NCBI GenBank assembly: GCA_009840525.1
Contig: VXNP01000027.1
Span: forward strand, 1-64,000
DNA: 64,000 bases
Reading direction: 5' to 3'
From: Gammaproteobacteria bacterium
GTDB taxonomy: Bacteria; Gemmatimonadota; Gemmatimonadetes; Longimicrobiales; Gaopeijiaceae
A program made the translations under genes and the position numbers. Shown piece by piece: positions 1 to 9,123 of the stretch. Below the pieces are notes generated by a model that was not told the origin of the DNA, ran no database searches, and worked only from the letters and a program-made list of their open reading frames with translations. The number at the start of each line of letters is the position of its first letter. Within the stretch, counting starts at the first letter, position 1.

Positions 1-55
<55 letters not shown>

Positions 56-98
56 ACAAGAAGCGAAAGGTAAAGCGATCCCGCGAAGCGTGTCAACC

Positions 99-1478
99 TT
101 ACCGCCGTGCCAGCGCCGCCAGGGCGCCGGGATCACCTTCGATCCCCTCGGCAGGCTCGAGCTCCAGCACGCGCGCGATGAAGGGATAGATGTCCACGCT
201 CTCGATTCCGGGAAGCCGGGTAGCCGGCTCGATTCCGGGTCCCTTCACGAGAAAGATGCCGTGCATGGACGAATACGAGGGGTCCCATCCGTGCATCCCC
301 CGACTGCTTCCCCGGCGCGGGCCGATGCCGATCGTGTACCCCTCCTGCGGCACCACGACCAGATCGCCGAAGCGGGGATGGCCGTTCAGATGAAGTCGCG
401 CTGGAGCCTCATGGCTGCGGTAGACCTCTGCGTTCGGCATCCCCTCGTCGAGTTGTGTGCGCAGCTCCTCGATGCGCTCCTCGCCTCCCTCCACGAAGAG
501 GATGCCCACGGTCCCGCCGGACGTCAGTCGAGCCCCGGACAGGTCGGCGATTTCGTCGAGCGCGTCGTGCCCTTCGGGCCGAACGTCGCTCATCCCGTGG
601 TCGGAGACCAGAATGACGAAGACCTGGTCGCCGTGCGGGAGCTCATCCAGGCCGTCCAAAAGGCGTCCGAGGGCCTGGTCGACCTGCGCGACCGCCTGGG
701 CCAGTTCCGGACCCTCGCCGGGACCGAATCGGTGTCCGGCATAGTCGGTTTCGGCGAAATACAGGGAAACGAGGTGGGGTCGCTCCTCGTCGGGGAGACT
801 CAGCCAGGTCAGGACGGTGTCGACGCGCACTTCGTTGGGCACGATGGGATCGAACCGCTTCCAGCGGCTGGGCCGGATGCCCTGGACGTCAGCCTCGGTG
901 CCCACGAAGTAGAACGCGGCGCTCACCATCCCCTGTTTCTCGGCGGTCACCCAGATGGGCTCGCCCCCGTACCACTGGCCGTCCTCCACGGTCTCGCGGT
1001 CGGAGAGGGAGTAGAAGCGGTCGAACTCCCGGTCGTAGAAGGTGTTCGCTACGAGCCCGTGAGTTCCCGGGTAGAGCCCGGTCGCGATGGAGTAGTGCGC
1101 CGGGAAGGTCAGCGACGGGAAGACCGGGATGAGCCCATCGGCGCGCGCGCCCTGGGCCGCCATGCGGTCGAAGTTGGGCGTGTCGAACCTCTCCATGTAG
1201 TCGTGCCGAAAACCGTCGAACGACACCACGACCACGTAGGGCTTGTCGAGATGGCGGGGGTGGTTCCGGCCGGCGGCCGGACCGGAATCGGCCGTGGTCG
1301 CCGCTGCAGCGGGTTCGCCGCCTTCGAGGGTTTGCTGCGCACCGGCACAGCCCGCCAGCCAAAGCGCGAGAAAGATGTTCCCCACCCGGGCCGGACCCGG
1401 AGCGCGCCGCCGCCATTGGCGGATCCACAATCCTCCCCGCCTGCGAATGCCCTTGTAGCGCTGACGCCCTGCGGTCAT
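99..1478 (-). CDS. Secreted alkaline-phosphatase-superfamily phosphodiesterase (NPP-like)
   Basis: A 459-aa ectonucleotide pyrophosphatase/phosphodiesterase-type protein. From ATG 1478 the first ~45 residues form an Arg-rich start, a hydrophobic stretch and the lipobox LAGC, so it is probably an exported lipoprotein. Catalytic landmarks of the family are visible: VVSFDGF (metal Asp), PSLTFPAHYSIATGLYPG (nucleophile Thr), ETDYAGH (Asp/His), VSDHGM (Asp-His) and SMHGIF (last His). These would bind two zinc ions and cleave phosphodiester or pyrophosphate bonds; the actual substrate is unknown. The open frame extends further upstream, but that part is Arg/Pro-rich, has no secretion signal and overlaps the divergent msrA, so it was not included. 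The gene is divergent from msrA across a 131-bp gap. Confidence 0.85.
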   Translation of the reverse strand: MTAGRQRYKGIRRRGGLWIRQWRRRAPGPARVGNIFLALWLAGCAGAQQTLEGGEPAAAATTADSGPAAGRNHPRHLDKPYVVVVSFDGFRHDYMERFDTPNFDRMAAQGARADGLIPVFPSLTFPAHYSIATGLYPGTHGLVANTFYDREFDRFYSLSDRETVEDGQWYGGEPIWVTAEKQGMVSAAFYFVGTEADVQGIRPSRWKRFDPIVPNEVRVDTVLTWLSLPDEERPHLVSLYFAETDYAGHRFGPGEGPELAQAVAQVDQALGRLLDGLDELPHGDQVFVILVSDHGMSDVRPEGHDALDEIADLSGARLTSGGTVGILFVEGGEERIEELRTQLDEGMPNAEVYRSHEAPARLHLNGHPRFGDLVVVPQEGYTIGIGPRRGSSRGMHGWDPSYSSMHGIFLVKGPGIEPATRLPGIESVDIYPFIARVLELEPAEGIEGDPGALAALARR

Positions 1479-1609
1479 CTTCACGGCTTCCGGCAGCACG
1501 GCAACCTCTCCTGGAGGGATCCGTCCGCCATCGCGCGGCCGGGGAGGGGAACGAGTGCCGCGAATAATAGCTGCATGCAGGCGGCTCTTGAAGGAGGAGA
1601 CGGGTCGAG

Positions 1610-2170
1610 ATGAGCGAGAACGGACTTGAGACCGCCACGCTGGGCGGGGGATGTTTCTGGTGCCTGGAGGCGGTGTACCTGGAGTTGCGCGGCGTGCAGC
1701 GGGTGGACTCGGGATACGCCGGCGGTCATGCGCAGGACCCGACCTACCAACAGGTCTGCACCGGCGCCACCGGGCATGCCGAAGTAGTCCGCATCGTGTT
1801 TTCACCGGATGAAATCTCGTTCCGGGAGCTGCTCGAGGTCTTTTTCACGATTCACGACCCGACTACCCTGAACCGCCAGGGAGCCGACGTGGGCACCCAG
1901 TACCGCTCGGCCATCTTCCATCATTCGCCGGAGCAGGAGGCCGTGGGGCGTGAGGTGATCGCAGAACTCGAAGATCAGGGACTGTGGCGTTCTCCGATCG
2001 TGACCGAACTGGTTCCGGCAGGCCGGTTCTTCCCCGCGGAGGCGTATCACCGCAACTACTTCGCGCGCAATCCGGGCCAGGGATACTGTCGCGCGGTGGT
2101 GGCGCCCAAGGTAGCGAAGGCGCGGGCGAAGTTCTTCAACAGGCTGAGGAAGGCCCCCACGGGCAACTGA
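1610..2170 (+). CDS. msrA: Peptide-methionine (S)-S-oxide reductase MsrA
   Basis: A 186-aa protein that reduces the S-epimer of methionine sulfoxide in oxidised proteins, using thioredoxin. The N-terminal catalytic signature GGGCFWCLEAV carries the active-site Cys, followed by GYAGG and the conserved TGHAEVV segment; HDPTTLNRQGADVGTQYRS is also characteristic. Length matches stand-alone MsrA. An AAGGAGGA sequence lies about 10-17 bases before ATG 1610. It stands alone, convergent with pdhC. No MsrB domain is fused. Confidence 0.96.
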   Translation: MSENGLETATLGGGCFWCLEAVYLELRGVQRVDSGYAGGHAQDPTYQQVCTGATGHAEVVRIVFSPDEISFRELLEVFFTIHDPTTLNRQGADVGTQYRSAIFHHSPEQEAVGREVIAELEDQGLWRSPIVTELVPAGRFFPAEAYHRNYFARNPGQGYCRAVVAPKVAKARAKFFNRLRKAPTGN

Positions 2171-2234
2171 GGGAATCCCCACCGCCCGTGGACGAATCCG
2201 CGTGGAGTGAGGGAAGAAGCGCGCCCGCGGACTG

Positions 2235-3563
2235 CTAGAGCAGTACGCTCAGCGGCTTCTCCAGGACGTCCTTCAGCGTCGCCAGGAAGCGAGCCCCCTG
2301 GGCTCCGTCGATGATGCGGTGGTCGCAGCTCATGGTCATGCGCATGCGGGGCCGGACCACGACCCGGCCATCGAGCGCCACCGGCCGCTCCTCGACCGCG
2401 CCCACAGCCAGGATTCCGGCCTCCGGCGGGTTGATGACCCCGGTGAACTGTTCGATTCCGAACATCCCCAGGTTCGAGATCGAGAAGGTGGAGCCCGTAT
2501 ACTGATCGGGCGTCAGGCGCTTGGCCCGGGCCAGCGACGCCAGCTCCTTCACCTCGTTGGAGATCTCCGCGACCGGGCGCGCGTGCGCATCGCGCACCAC
2601 CGGAGTAATGAGCCCGTCGTCGATGGCCACCGCGACACCGATGTGGACGCGGTTGTGTCTGCGCACATGGTCGCCACCCCACCAGGCGTTGCACTCGGGA
2701 TGGCGGGCAAGCGCGAGCGCCGTCGCCTTGATGACGATGTCGTTGAAGGAGATGCGCGCGCCCAGTTCGAGCTCGTTGAACTGCTGGCGCAGCTCGGTCG
2801 CCCGGGCCATGTCGGCATCGGCCGTGAGGAAGAAGTGCGGTACCGGCCCCAGGGACTCGACCAGCCGGCGCGCGATCGTCTTGCGGATCTGGGTGAGCGG
2901 GACGTCCACGAAGTCCTCGCCCGGGACGTCCGGCATGGGCGCGGGAGCCGTCGCCGTTCCGGCGGCCAGGGCAGCCTCGATGTCGCGCTTGACGATCCTG
3001 CCTCGGGGCCCGGATCCCACGACTGCTTCCAAACGGAGGCCTGCCTCGCGCGCCAGGCGGCGGGCGACGGGTGACGCCCTCAGCCGGCCGCCGTCCTTGC
3101 GGGCCTCCGCGGCAGGCGCGGCCGGGGTATCCGTCCGGACGACGGGAGGTGTGGGCTGTGGCGTGGGGGGCGGAGTGGTCGGAGGCGGCGTTGTGGCAGG
3201 CGCCGCATGGGAGGGAGGCGTTGCCGTTGGAGCGGCCGTCCGCGCCGGCTCTTCCTCCACCTCGGCGGCCGGCGACGCGGTCGACGCCGGCGCGGCGGCC
3301 GCCACCAGCTCCGACACGTCTTCGTCCGCGGCCGCGATCACCGCGATCACGTCTCCCACGGGCGCCGTCCGCCCCTCGCCCAGCAGGATGGCTCGCAACA
3401 CGCCGTCGCCGCGCGCCACCAGCTCCATGGTCGCCTTGTCGGTCTCGATCTCGGCCAGCAGGTCGCCGGCCGCGATCTCGTCACCTTCCGCCTTGAGCCA
3501 CTTGACGACCTGGCCCTCCTCCATGGTGGGCGAGAGGGCTTCCATGTGCACTTTGGTGGCCAT
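2235..3563 (-). CDS. pdhC: Pyruvate dehydrogenase complex E2, dihydrolipoamide acetyltransferase
   Basis: A 442-aa E2 acyltransferase, the core of the pyruvate dehydrogenase complex, which transfers the acetyl group from lipoyl-lysine to CoA. Domains in order: one lipoyl domain (residues ~1-80; LSPTMEEG start and ETDKATME with the lipoylated Lys), a long Ala/Pro/Thr linker (~85-150), an E3/E1-binding domain (~160-195, RASPVARRLAREAG ... GPRGRIVKRDI) and the catalytic domain (~215-442) ending in the active-site motif DHRIIDGAQGARFL. Last gene of the minus-strand lipA-pdhA-pdhB-pdhC run, 58 bp after pdhB. Only one lipoyl domain is present. The E3 (lpd) gene is not in the window. A branched-chain 2-oxoacid E2 is less likely because of the Pdh-type E1 partners, but cannot be fully excluded. 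Confidence 0.93.
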   Translation of the reverse strand: MATKVHMEALSPTMEEGQVVKWLKAEGDEIAAGDLLAEIETDKATMELVARGDGVLRAILLGEGRTAPVGDVIAVIAAADEDVSELVAAAAPASTASPAAEVEEEPARTAAPTATPPSHAAPATTPPPTTPPPTPQPTPPVVRTDTPAAPAAEARKDGGRLRASPVARRLAREAGLRLEAVVGSGPRGRIVKRDIEAALAAGTATAPAPMPDVPGEDFVDVPLTQIRKTIARRLVESLGPVPHFFLTADADMARATELRQQFNELELGARISFNDIVIKATALALARHPECNAWWGGDHVRRHNRVHIGVAVAIDDGLITPVVRDAHARPVAEISNEVKELASLARAKRLTPDQYTGSTFSISNLGMFGIEQFTGVINPPEAGILAVGAVEERPVALDGRVVVRPRMRMTMSCDHRIIDGAQGARFLATLKDVLEKPLSVLL

Positions 3564-3621
3564 CGACTAGCCTCGGGTGGTCGGATCGGCGGTTACGTCG
3601 CGTCGGATGGCGCGGCCGGGG

Positions 3622-4602
3622 TCAGTTGCGGTAGAGAACCTTCCTGCACGCGTCCACGACCCGGGCCGCGTCGGGCTTCGACTGCTTCTCCAGATTCCTG
3701 GCGTAGGGCATCGGCACGTCCGCCTGGGTGATGCGCTGCACCGGCGCGTCCAGATCGTCGAAACCCTCGTCCTGAATCAGCGCGACGATCTGCGCGCCGA
3801 TGCCCGTGAACGGCCAGCATTCCTCCACGTAGACGGCGCGATTGGTCTTGTGCACGGAGCCGAGAATCGCCTCCATGTCCAGGGGACGGAGGGAGCGCAG
3901 GTCGAGCACCTCGGCCGAGATGTCCTCCTTCTCCAGCGTGCGCGCCGCCTGAAGCGCCACATGGACCATCTGTCCGTGCGAGATGATGGTGACATCCGTA
4001 CCCTCCGCCTTCACATCGGCTACGCCCAGAGGCACGACGTGCTCGCCTTCGGGAACGTCCCCGCGCGCGTTGTAGAGCAGCTCGGATTCCATCACCACCA
4101 CCGGATCGTCGTCGCGAATCGCGGCCTTGAGCAGCCCCTTCGCGTCCGCCGGCGTAGCGGGATTCACCAGCTTGACCCCGGGGGCGTGGACAAAGTACGT
4201 CTCGCACGCCTGCGAGTGCTGCGCCGCGAGCTGCAGAGCCGCCCCGTTCGGTCCGCGAAAGACGATGGGCACGTGCAGCTGCCCGTTCGTCATGTAGTGG
4301 GTCTTTGCGGCGTTGTTGATGACTTGGTCGAGAGCGAGAAACGCGAAGTTGAAGGTCATGAACTCGATGACCGGCCGGAGCCCGGCCATCGCCGCGCCCA
4401 CGCCCAGCCCGGCGAAGCCGAGTTCGCTGATCGGCGTGTCCACCACCCGTGCGTCGCCGAAGCGATCGAGCAGGCCCCGGGACACCTTGTAGGCGCCATC
4501 GTACTCCGCCACTTCCTCACCCATGAGAAAAACCGAGTCGTCGCGCTCCATCTCTTCCGCGAGCGCCTCGTTGAGGGCGTCCCGGTAGGTCATGACCGCC
4601 AT
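3622..4602 (-). CDS. pdhB: Pyruvate dehydrogenase E1 component, beta subunit
   Basis: A 326-aa transketolase-like E1-beta subunit that pairs with PdhA for thiamine-diphosphate-dependent decarboxylation of pyruvate. The start (MAVMTYRDALNEALAEEM) and GEEVAEYDGAYKVSRGL are typical, as is the C-terminal PEDVPMPY-like segment (here QADVPMPYARNLE). The start at 4602 is preferred over the in-frame ATG at 4620 because GGGGAGG sits five bases before it and it lies one base after the pdhA stop codon, which implies translational coupling. The N-terminal pyrimidine-binding domain and the C-terminal transketolase domain are both complete. Confidence 0.94.
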   Translation of the reverse strand: MAVMTYRDALNEALAEEMERDDSVFLMGEEVAEYDGAYKVSRGLLDRFGDARVVDTPISELGFAGLGVGAAMAGLRPVIEFMTFNFAFLALDQVINNAAKTHYMTNGQLHVPIVFRGPNGAALQLAAQHSQACETYFVHAPGVKLVNPATPADAKGLLKAAIRDDDPVVVMESELLYNARGDVPEGEHVVPLGVADVKAEGTDVTIISHGQMVHVALQAARTLEKEDISAEVLDLRSLRPLDMEAILGSVHKTNRAVYVEECWPFTGIGAQIVALIQDEGFDDLDAPVQRITQADVPMPYARNLEKQSKPDAARVVDACRKVLYRN

Positions 4603-4603
4603 C

Positions 4604-5668
4604 TCAGCCTCCCCGCCCATCGAAGAAGAGCCTGCCGTGCACGTCCATGTCGCTGTAGACGAATTCGTGGAGGCTGTCCTCGGGGGGGAGCGGCGAGCGG
4701 TCGGCGAAGTCGGCGGCGTCCTCGACCAGTTCGCGCACCTCTTCGTCCATCCGCTCCAGGCTCTCCCGGGTGAGATGCCCGCTCTGGATCAGCAGGTCGC
4801 GCACATGGGCGATGGGGTCGTCTTCGCGAACCCGCGACTCGACCTCTTCCTTGCTGCGGTAGGTGCCCGATACCGGATCGGACATCGAATGCCCCTTGAA
4901 GCGATAAGTCTCGGCATCCACGAACTGGGGTCCGGCACCGTCGCGCACGCGGTCCAGCAGATCTTCCATCAGTCGCCAGACCGCAAGCACGTCCTGACCG
5001 TCCACGTAGTGCGCGGGAATCCCGTGCGCCCGTGACTTCTCGACCATGGGCGTCGTGGTCACGCGGTTGAAGGCCGTCCCCATGCCGTACCCGTTGTTCT
5101 CGACGACGTAAATGACCGGCAGCTTCCAGATGGCCGCCATGTTGAGCGACTCGTGGAATGAGCCCTGGTTGACGGCCGCGTCCCCCAGAAAGCAGACGCA
5201 GACGCGGTCTTCGCCGCGGTAGCGGATCGCCCAGCCCAGACCGGTCGCCAGCGGGATCTGTCCACCGACGATGCCCCATCCACCCATGAAGTTGTGCTTG
5301 GCGGAGAAGAGGTGCATCGAGCCGCCCTTGCCGCCGGAGCACCCGCCGACGCGCCCATAGAGCTCGGCCATCGCGGCGCGCGCGGAGATGCCCTTGGCGA
5401 GCGCCAGAGTGTGTTCGCGGTAGGCGGAGAGGGCGTAGTCGTCCGGACGAAGCGGTCCGACGAAGCCCAGGGCAACCCCTTCCTGGCCGGTATGCAGGTG
5501 GCAGAAGCCGCCGATCTTGCCGATCGCGTAGGCCTCTTCCGCCTTCTGCTCGAACCGCCGGTATATGAGCATCTCCCGCAGGAAACCCAGCACTTGCTCG
5601 GCCGGAAAGCCTTCAATGACCGCTGGTGCGGCGGAGGTGGATGCATCCCGTACGGCGCTGTCAGGCAT
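4604..5668 (-). CDS. pdhA: Pyruvate dehydrogenase E1 component, alpha subunit
   Basis: A 354-aa thiamine-diphosphate-binding E1-alpha subunit. Visible signatures: YREHTLALAKG, GGKGGSMHLF (the region around the phosphorylation loop in eukaryotic homologues) and the ThDP/Mg motif GDAAVNQGSFHESLN ending in VVENNGYGMGT. Substrate-channel residues FKGHSMSDP follow. ATG 5668 overlaps the end of lipA by eight bases and is preceded by AAGGGGGGTG, a strong ribosome site. Acts with PdhB and the E2 encoded downstream. Confidence 0.95.
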   Translation of the reverse strand: MPDSAVRDASTSAAPAVIEGFPAEQVLGFLREMLIYRRFEQKAEEAYAIGKIGGFCHLHTGQEGVALGFVGPLRPDDYALSAYREHTLALAKGISARAAMAELYGRVGGCSGGKGGSMHLFSAKHNFMGGWGIVGGQIPLATGLGWAIRYRGEDRVCVCFLGDAAVNQGSFHESLNMAAIWKLPVIYVVENNGYGMGTAFNRVTTTPMVEKSRAHGIPAHYVDGQDVLAVWRLMEDLLDRVRDGAGPQFVDAETYRFKGHSMSDPVSGTYRSKEEVESRVREDDPIAHVRDLLIQSGHLTRESLERMDEEVRELVEDAADFADRSPLPPEDSLHEFVYSDMDVHGRLFFDGRGG

Positions 5669-6869
5669 GTGTCACCCCCCTTCCATCCTTTTGCCCTCTC
5701 CGGGGGCCCCTCGCCTCGATCTGGACCAGCCGGAGCCCGGGCACCTCCGCAGGCGCGGTCAGATCGGCCTCCAGCACGTGTCGAATAGAACCCGCTGCGC
5801 CGGCGGATACCTGGCGCGCCTGATCCCTGGCATGATAGCTGGAGCGGACCAGGGGACCCGACTCCACATGCCGGAAGCCGAGTTGCTCCTCGCCGATCCG
5901 CTTCCAGTCGGAGAATTCCTGCGGGGTCACCCAGCGTGCCACGGGAATGTGCTGCAGCGACGGACGGAGATACTGGCCCAGGGTGAGAATGTCGACACCG
6001 GCCTCGCGAAGGTCGCTCATCGCCTGTCGGATCTCGGGTGCGCGCTCTCCCATCCCCAGGATGATGCCCGTCTTGGTCAGGGTGTGCGGTGCCAGGCGTT
6101 TGGAGGCTCCCAGGAAGGAAATCGACCGCCAGTAGCGGCCTCCTGGCCGAACCTCGGGGTGGAGCCGCTCGACCGTCTCGAGGTTGTGCCCGAGTATCGC
6201 CGGTCGAGCGGCCAGGACCGTCGCCAGGGCGCCTTCGTCGCCCTTGAAGTCCGGAATCAGCACCTCGACCGAGCATTCCGGCAGCCGGTCGGTAATGCTG
6301 CGTACGGTCTCGGCATAGATCGCGGCGCCGCCGTCCGGCAGCTCGTCGCGATTCACGCTGGTGATCACGACGTGCTCCAGGTCCATGGCGGCCACGGTAT
6401 CCGCGACGCGCCGGGGTTCGTCCCGGTCCAGCACGGTCGGCAGTCCGTGGGCTACCGCGCAGTACTTGCACGCGCGCGTGCAGACATCGCCAAGGATCAT
6501 GAAGGTGGCGGTGCCGGCCTCCCAGCACTCGCCGATGTTGGGGCAGCCCGCCTCTTCGCACACGGTGTGAAGCGCCCGGCTGCGCATGAGGCGCTTCAGC
6601 CGCAGATAGTTCGGGCCCCCGGGAGAACGCACCTTGAGCCAGGACGGCTTGCGCTCGTTCGGGGATATGGTGGCGAGGCCTTCGTGGGCGCGTATGCGGG
6701 AAGTGCCCTTGGGCCTGACGGTGCCCGTGTCCTTCCGCGCCGGCGCGTATCCCTTCCAGGCTTTGAGGGGCTGGGTCAACCTCGAGTTCTCCGTCGCTCG
6801 TTCCCTTGAGCCGGACCCGGATGGGCCCCCCGGGGATCGCAATTCTGGCTGGTCAGGGTCCACCGGCAA
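5661..6869 (-). CDS. lipA: Lipoyl synthase LipA (start uncertain)
   Basis: Radical-SAM lipoyl synthase, which inserts two sulfurs into octanoyl-lysine of lipoyl domains. Both iron-sulfur cluster motifs are present: the auxiliary cluster CEEAGCPNIGEC and the radical-SAM CTRACKYC, with the family-specific KPSWLKVRSPGG at the N-side and SGPLVRSSYHA near the C-end. The given span is the full frame from TTG 6869 (402 aa), longer than the usual 290-340. The first ~30 residues look non-coding; an in-frame TTG at 6779 is a better start, and no ATG lies before the conserved KPSW. About 45 residues follow the normal C-terminus, overlapping the pdhA start. As first gene of the lipA-pdhABC run it supplies the cofactor of the E2 encoded in the same operon. 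Confidence 0.92.
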   Translation of the reverse strand: MPVDPDQPELRSPGGPSGSGSRERATENSRLTQPLKAWKGYAPARKDTGTVRPKGTSRIRAHEGLATISPNERKPSWLKVRSPGGPNYLRLKRLMRSRALHTVCEEAGCPNIGECWEAGTATFMILGDVCTRACKYCAVAHGLPTVLDRDEPRRVADTVAAMDLEHVVITSVNRDELPDGGAAIYAETVRSITDRLPECSVEVLIPDFKGDEGALATVLAARPAILGHNLETVERLHPEVRPGGRYWRSISFLGASKRLAPHTLTKTGIILGMGERAPEIRQAMSDLREAGVDILTLGQYLRPSLQHIPVARWVTPQEFSDWKRIGEEQLGFRHVESGPLVRSSYHARDQARQVSAGAAGSIRHVLEADLTAPAEVPGLRLVQIEARGPRRGQKDGRGVTHA

Positions 6870-7038
6870 ATGCGGGCCCGCGAAGGGTCTCCATCCCGGA
6901 TTCCGGCACGATTTGCGCGTCCCGGTGCGTAGCTTGGAATGATAAAACCCCGACGCTTTCTACGGCAACGGAGCACGCCGGTGCGGGGCATGCTCCGGAA
7001 CCCCGTCGACCAACTCCTCCCCGGCATTCGATCGACTG

Positions 7039-8214
7039 TTAGAAGCCGAATCCCCGCAGCGCCCCCGCGATGCCCATCCCTGCGTACGTACCCAGCGCGT
7101 AGCCGAGGAGACCCACCAGAATGCCCGGCAGAATGAGGGATCGCCATCCCCCCGCCACCGCTACCGCGAGTGCGCTCCCGGGTCCTCCCACGGATGCCTG
7201 GGAAGCTACGCACAGCGTGCCGATGTCCACGCGCAGGAAGCGGCCCGCCAGGAAGAGCAGCACTCCGTGGACGGCGACGACGAAGAGGGCGTAGAAGAGC
7301 ACCTGGACGCCCACCGCAAGCACTTCCGCGATCCGCGAGTAGATGCCGATCACCACAAAGAAGAACAGCAGCGCGAGGTTGCCGAGCTGGAGCGCGCCCC
7401 GTTTCGCCCTGGATGGCATGACGTGGCCCGCGACAAGGGCAAGGGTCGTGAGCCAGAGCACCGGATTGATTCCGGGAGTAATGGCCGCGACCGTCCGGGA
7501 CGCGATCACGATCGCGAATCCTGCCGCGACCAGAATGGCCACCTGATGTGTGGAAACCGATGCGCCGGCGAAGAGCGGATGTGCGGATTCGTCGTCGTCA
7601 GGGCTCGAGTCCTGCGAGGAACGATCTGTCGCCGAACCCGGCGGGACCGCTTCCGAGGAAGCCGGTGCCGGGTAGTACCGCCCGATCCATCGGGGCAGCA
7701 CCACGCATGCCGCCAGCCAGAGACCGGTGACGACGTTGTCCGCGGCGGTGGCGCCCACGAAGAGCGCGTCGGACATGTCGACCGCCCGGCTGACCGCAGT
7801 GAAGTTCAGCGATCCGCCCGAATAGGTCCCCGTGAGCGCTCCCGCCAGCTTCCAGGTCTCGTCGCCGATCGCGCTTCCGAACAGGAACGCCCCCGCAAAC
7901 GCCCCGAGAGCCGTGCCCGCCACCGCGATCCCGAAGGCGACCAGCATGGCCCCGCCGGCCTTCCGCAGATCGGCCAGGTTGACCGCCAGAAGCAGCCACA
8001 CGATGGCCAGATCGGTTACGGCACCGGTGATGGCCTGGTAGATGGGCGAAGTCGGAGGCACCAGCCCCACGTTGGAGAGAACTCCGCCAATGGCGATGGC
8101 GAGCAGGGTGGCTCCGAGCTTCCATAGCCCCGGCACCCGGCGACGCTCCAGCCAGAGGGCCAGCACCACGACGCCCGCAATGGTGGCGACGAGTGCGAGA
8201 GGGGACTCGATCAC
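7039..8214 (-). CDS. DUF819 family integral membrane protein
   Basis: A 391-aa polytopic membrane protein with roughly ten to twelve hydrophobic segments. The central region TGTYSGGSLNFTAVSRA followed by SDALFVGATAADNVVTGLW is the recognisable DUF819 (YjcL-type) signature; the second half repeats the transporter-like pattern after a polar loop (~residues 190-225, Asp/Ser rich). DUF819 proteins are uncharacterised putative transporters, so no substrate is proposed. GTG start at 8214. It is upstream of lipA, with about 170-260 bp between them depending on the lipA start, so probably a separate unit. Confidence 0.82.
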   Translation of the reverse strand: MIESPLALVATIAGVVVLALWLERRRVPGLWKLGATLLAIAIGGVLSNVGLVPPTSPIYQAITGAVTDLAIVWLLLAVNLADLRKAGGAMLVAFGIAVAGTALGAFAGAFLFGSAIGDETWKLAGALTGTYSGGSLNFTAVSRAVDMSDALFVGATAADNVVTGLWLAACVVLPRWIGRYYPAPASSEAVPPGSATDRSSQDSSPDDDESAHPLFAGASVSTHQVAILVAAGFAIVIASRTVAAITPGINPVLWLTTLALVAGHVMPSRAKRGALQLGNLALLFFFVVIGIYSRIAEVLAVGVQVLFYALFVVAVHGVLLFLAGRFLRVDIGTLCVASQASVGGPGSALAVAVAGGWRSLILPGILVGLLGYALGTYAGMGIAGALRGFGF

Positions 8215-8265
8215 GAGTGGCTGACGGCCCTGGCCGACTGCGGCGGCGGCCGACGTCTTCCGGCA

Positions 8266-9027
8266 CTACCCACCGGCCCGAGCCTCTGCCGCCTCCCTCA
8301 TCTCCGCGAGCGGGATGGCGTGCATGGAGTACTCCACTAGCCCGCGTCCCTGCTCGCTTTCCCACGCCTCCATGAACCGGGCGTAGTAGGCGTTGGCCTC
8401 GTCGTTGTCGCCGAGTTCGGAGGCCGCCCGCGCCGCCGCGCCCAGGAGGAGCAGGTGGGTGGGTGCGTCGGCCAGCGCCCTCTCGGCCACGTCCCGGGCC
8501 ATCTGGTAGTCCCCGCCCAGCGCGTGCAGCAGGGACACGTGGTAGTGGCCGTCCTCATCCAAGGGAACTACCAGGCCGTAGGCGTCAAGCGCCATCGGCA
8601 GAAACGCCAGCGCCTCGGCGGTGTCCCCGGCTGACGCGGCGCGCATGATTCGATCGTACAGCCGATCGGCCGCCTCTCGCGGCGTCATGGAGCTCAGATC
8701 CGGAGGTGTCCCGACAGCCGGCATCAAGCCCGCCGCGGGGCTGGGGCGCGCCTCCTCCTCCCGCCCATCCCGTGCCAGCGCCCAGTACCCGGCGCCGATG
8801 ATCAGCACGCCGGCGAACACGCCGCTCGCCCAGAGCACCCTCCTGCCGCCCGCAGCCGCGGGTGTCGGCCGCCGGCGCCGGAGGGGTGCGCCGCAGAAGA
8901 TGCAGAATGACGCTCCAGCCTGGACCGCTTTACCGCAGGAGGGGCATTCCGGCGGTCGGATCGCCGCGCCGCATTCCGCGCAGAACTTGCCGGCGGCATC
9001 CGCGCCGCACTGCGGGCATTTCATCAT
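8266..9027 (-). CDS. Zinc-ribbon / membrane-anchored TPR-like protein
   Basis: A 253-aa protein. The N-terminus holds two zinc ribbons: CPQCGADAAGKFCAECG and CPSCGKAVQAGASFCIFCG. After a basic linker there is one transmembrane helix (~residues 65-87, VLWASGVFAGVLIIGAGYWAL). The C-terminal ~150 residues are helical and resemble TPR repeats (LHALGGDYQMARDVAERALADAP and AYYARFMEAWESEQ). The topology suggests a cytoplasmic zinc domain and an extracytoplasmic repeat domain. No catalytic motif is seen and no specific role can be given. A GGGGAG lies just upstream of the two adjacent ATG codons (9027 and 9024). Confidence 0.75.
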   Translation of the reverse strand: MMKCPQCGADAAGKFCAECGAAIRPPECPSCGKAVQAGASFCIFCGAPLRRRRPTPAAAGGRRVLWASGVFAGVLIIGAGYWALARDGREEEARPSPAAGLMPAVGTPPDLSSMTPREAADRLYDRIMRAASAGDTAEALAFLPMALDAYGLVVPLDEDGHYHVSLLHALGGDYQMARDVAERALADAPTHLLLLGAAARAASELGDNDEANAYYARFMEAWESEQGRGLVEYSMHAIPLAEMREAAEARAGG

Positions 9028-9123
9028 GCTCCCCGCTTCTCCGTCATCGGTTTTTCAGCTCCTGGTCCAGGGTGGACTCGGCGGGCTTTACTTCGCCAGG
9101 CGCAGAACGGCTTCAGACGGTGT

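Noticed and set aside
1479-1805. N-terminal extension of the phosphodiesterase
   Set aside because: It overlaps divergent msrA and is Arg/Pro-rich; the signal peptide begins after 1478.
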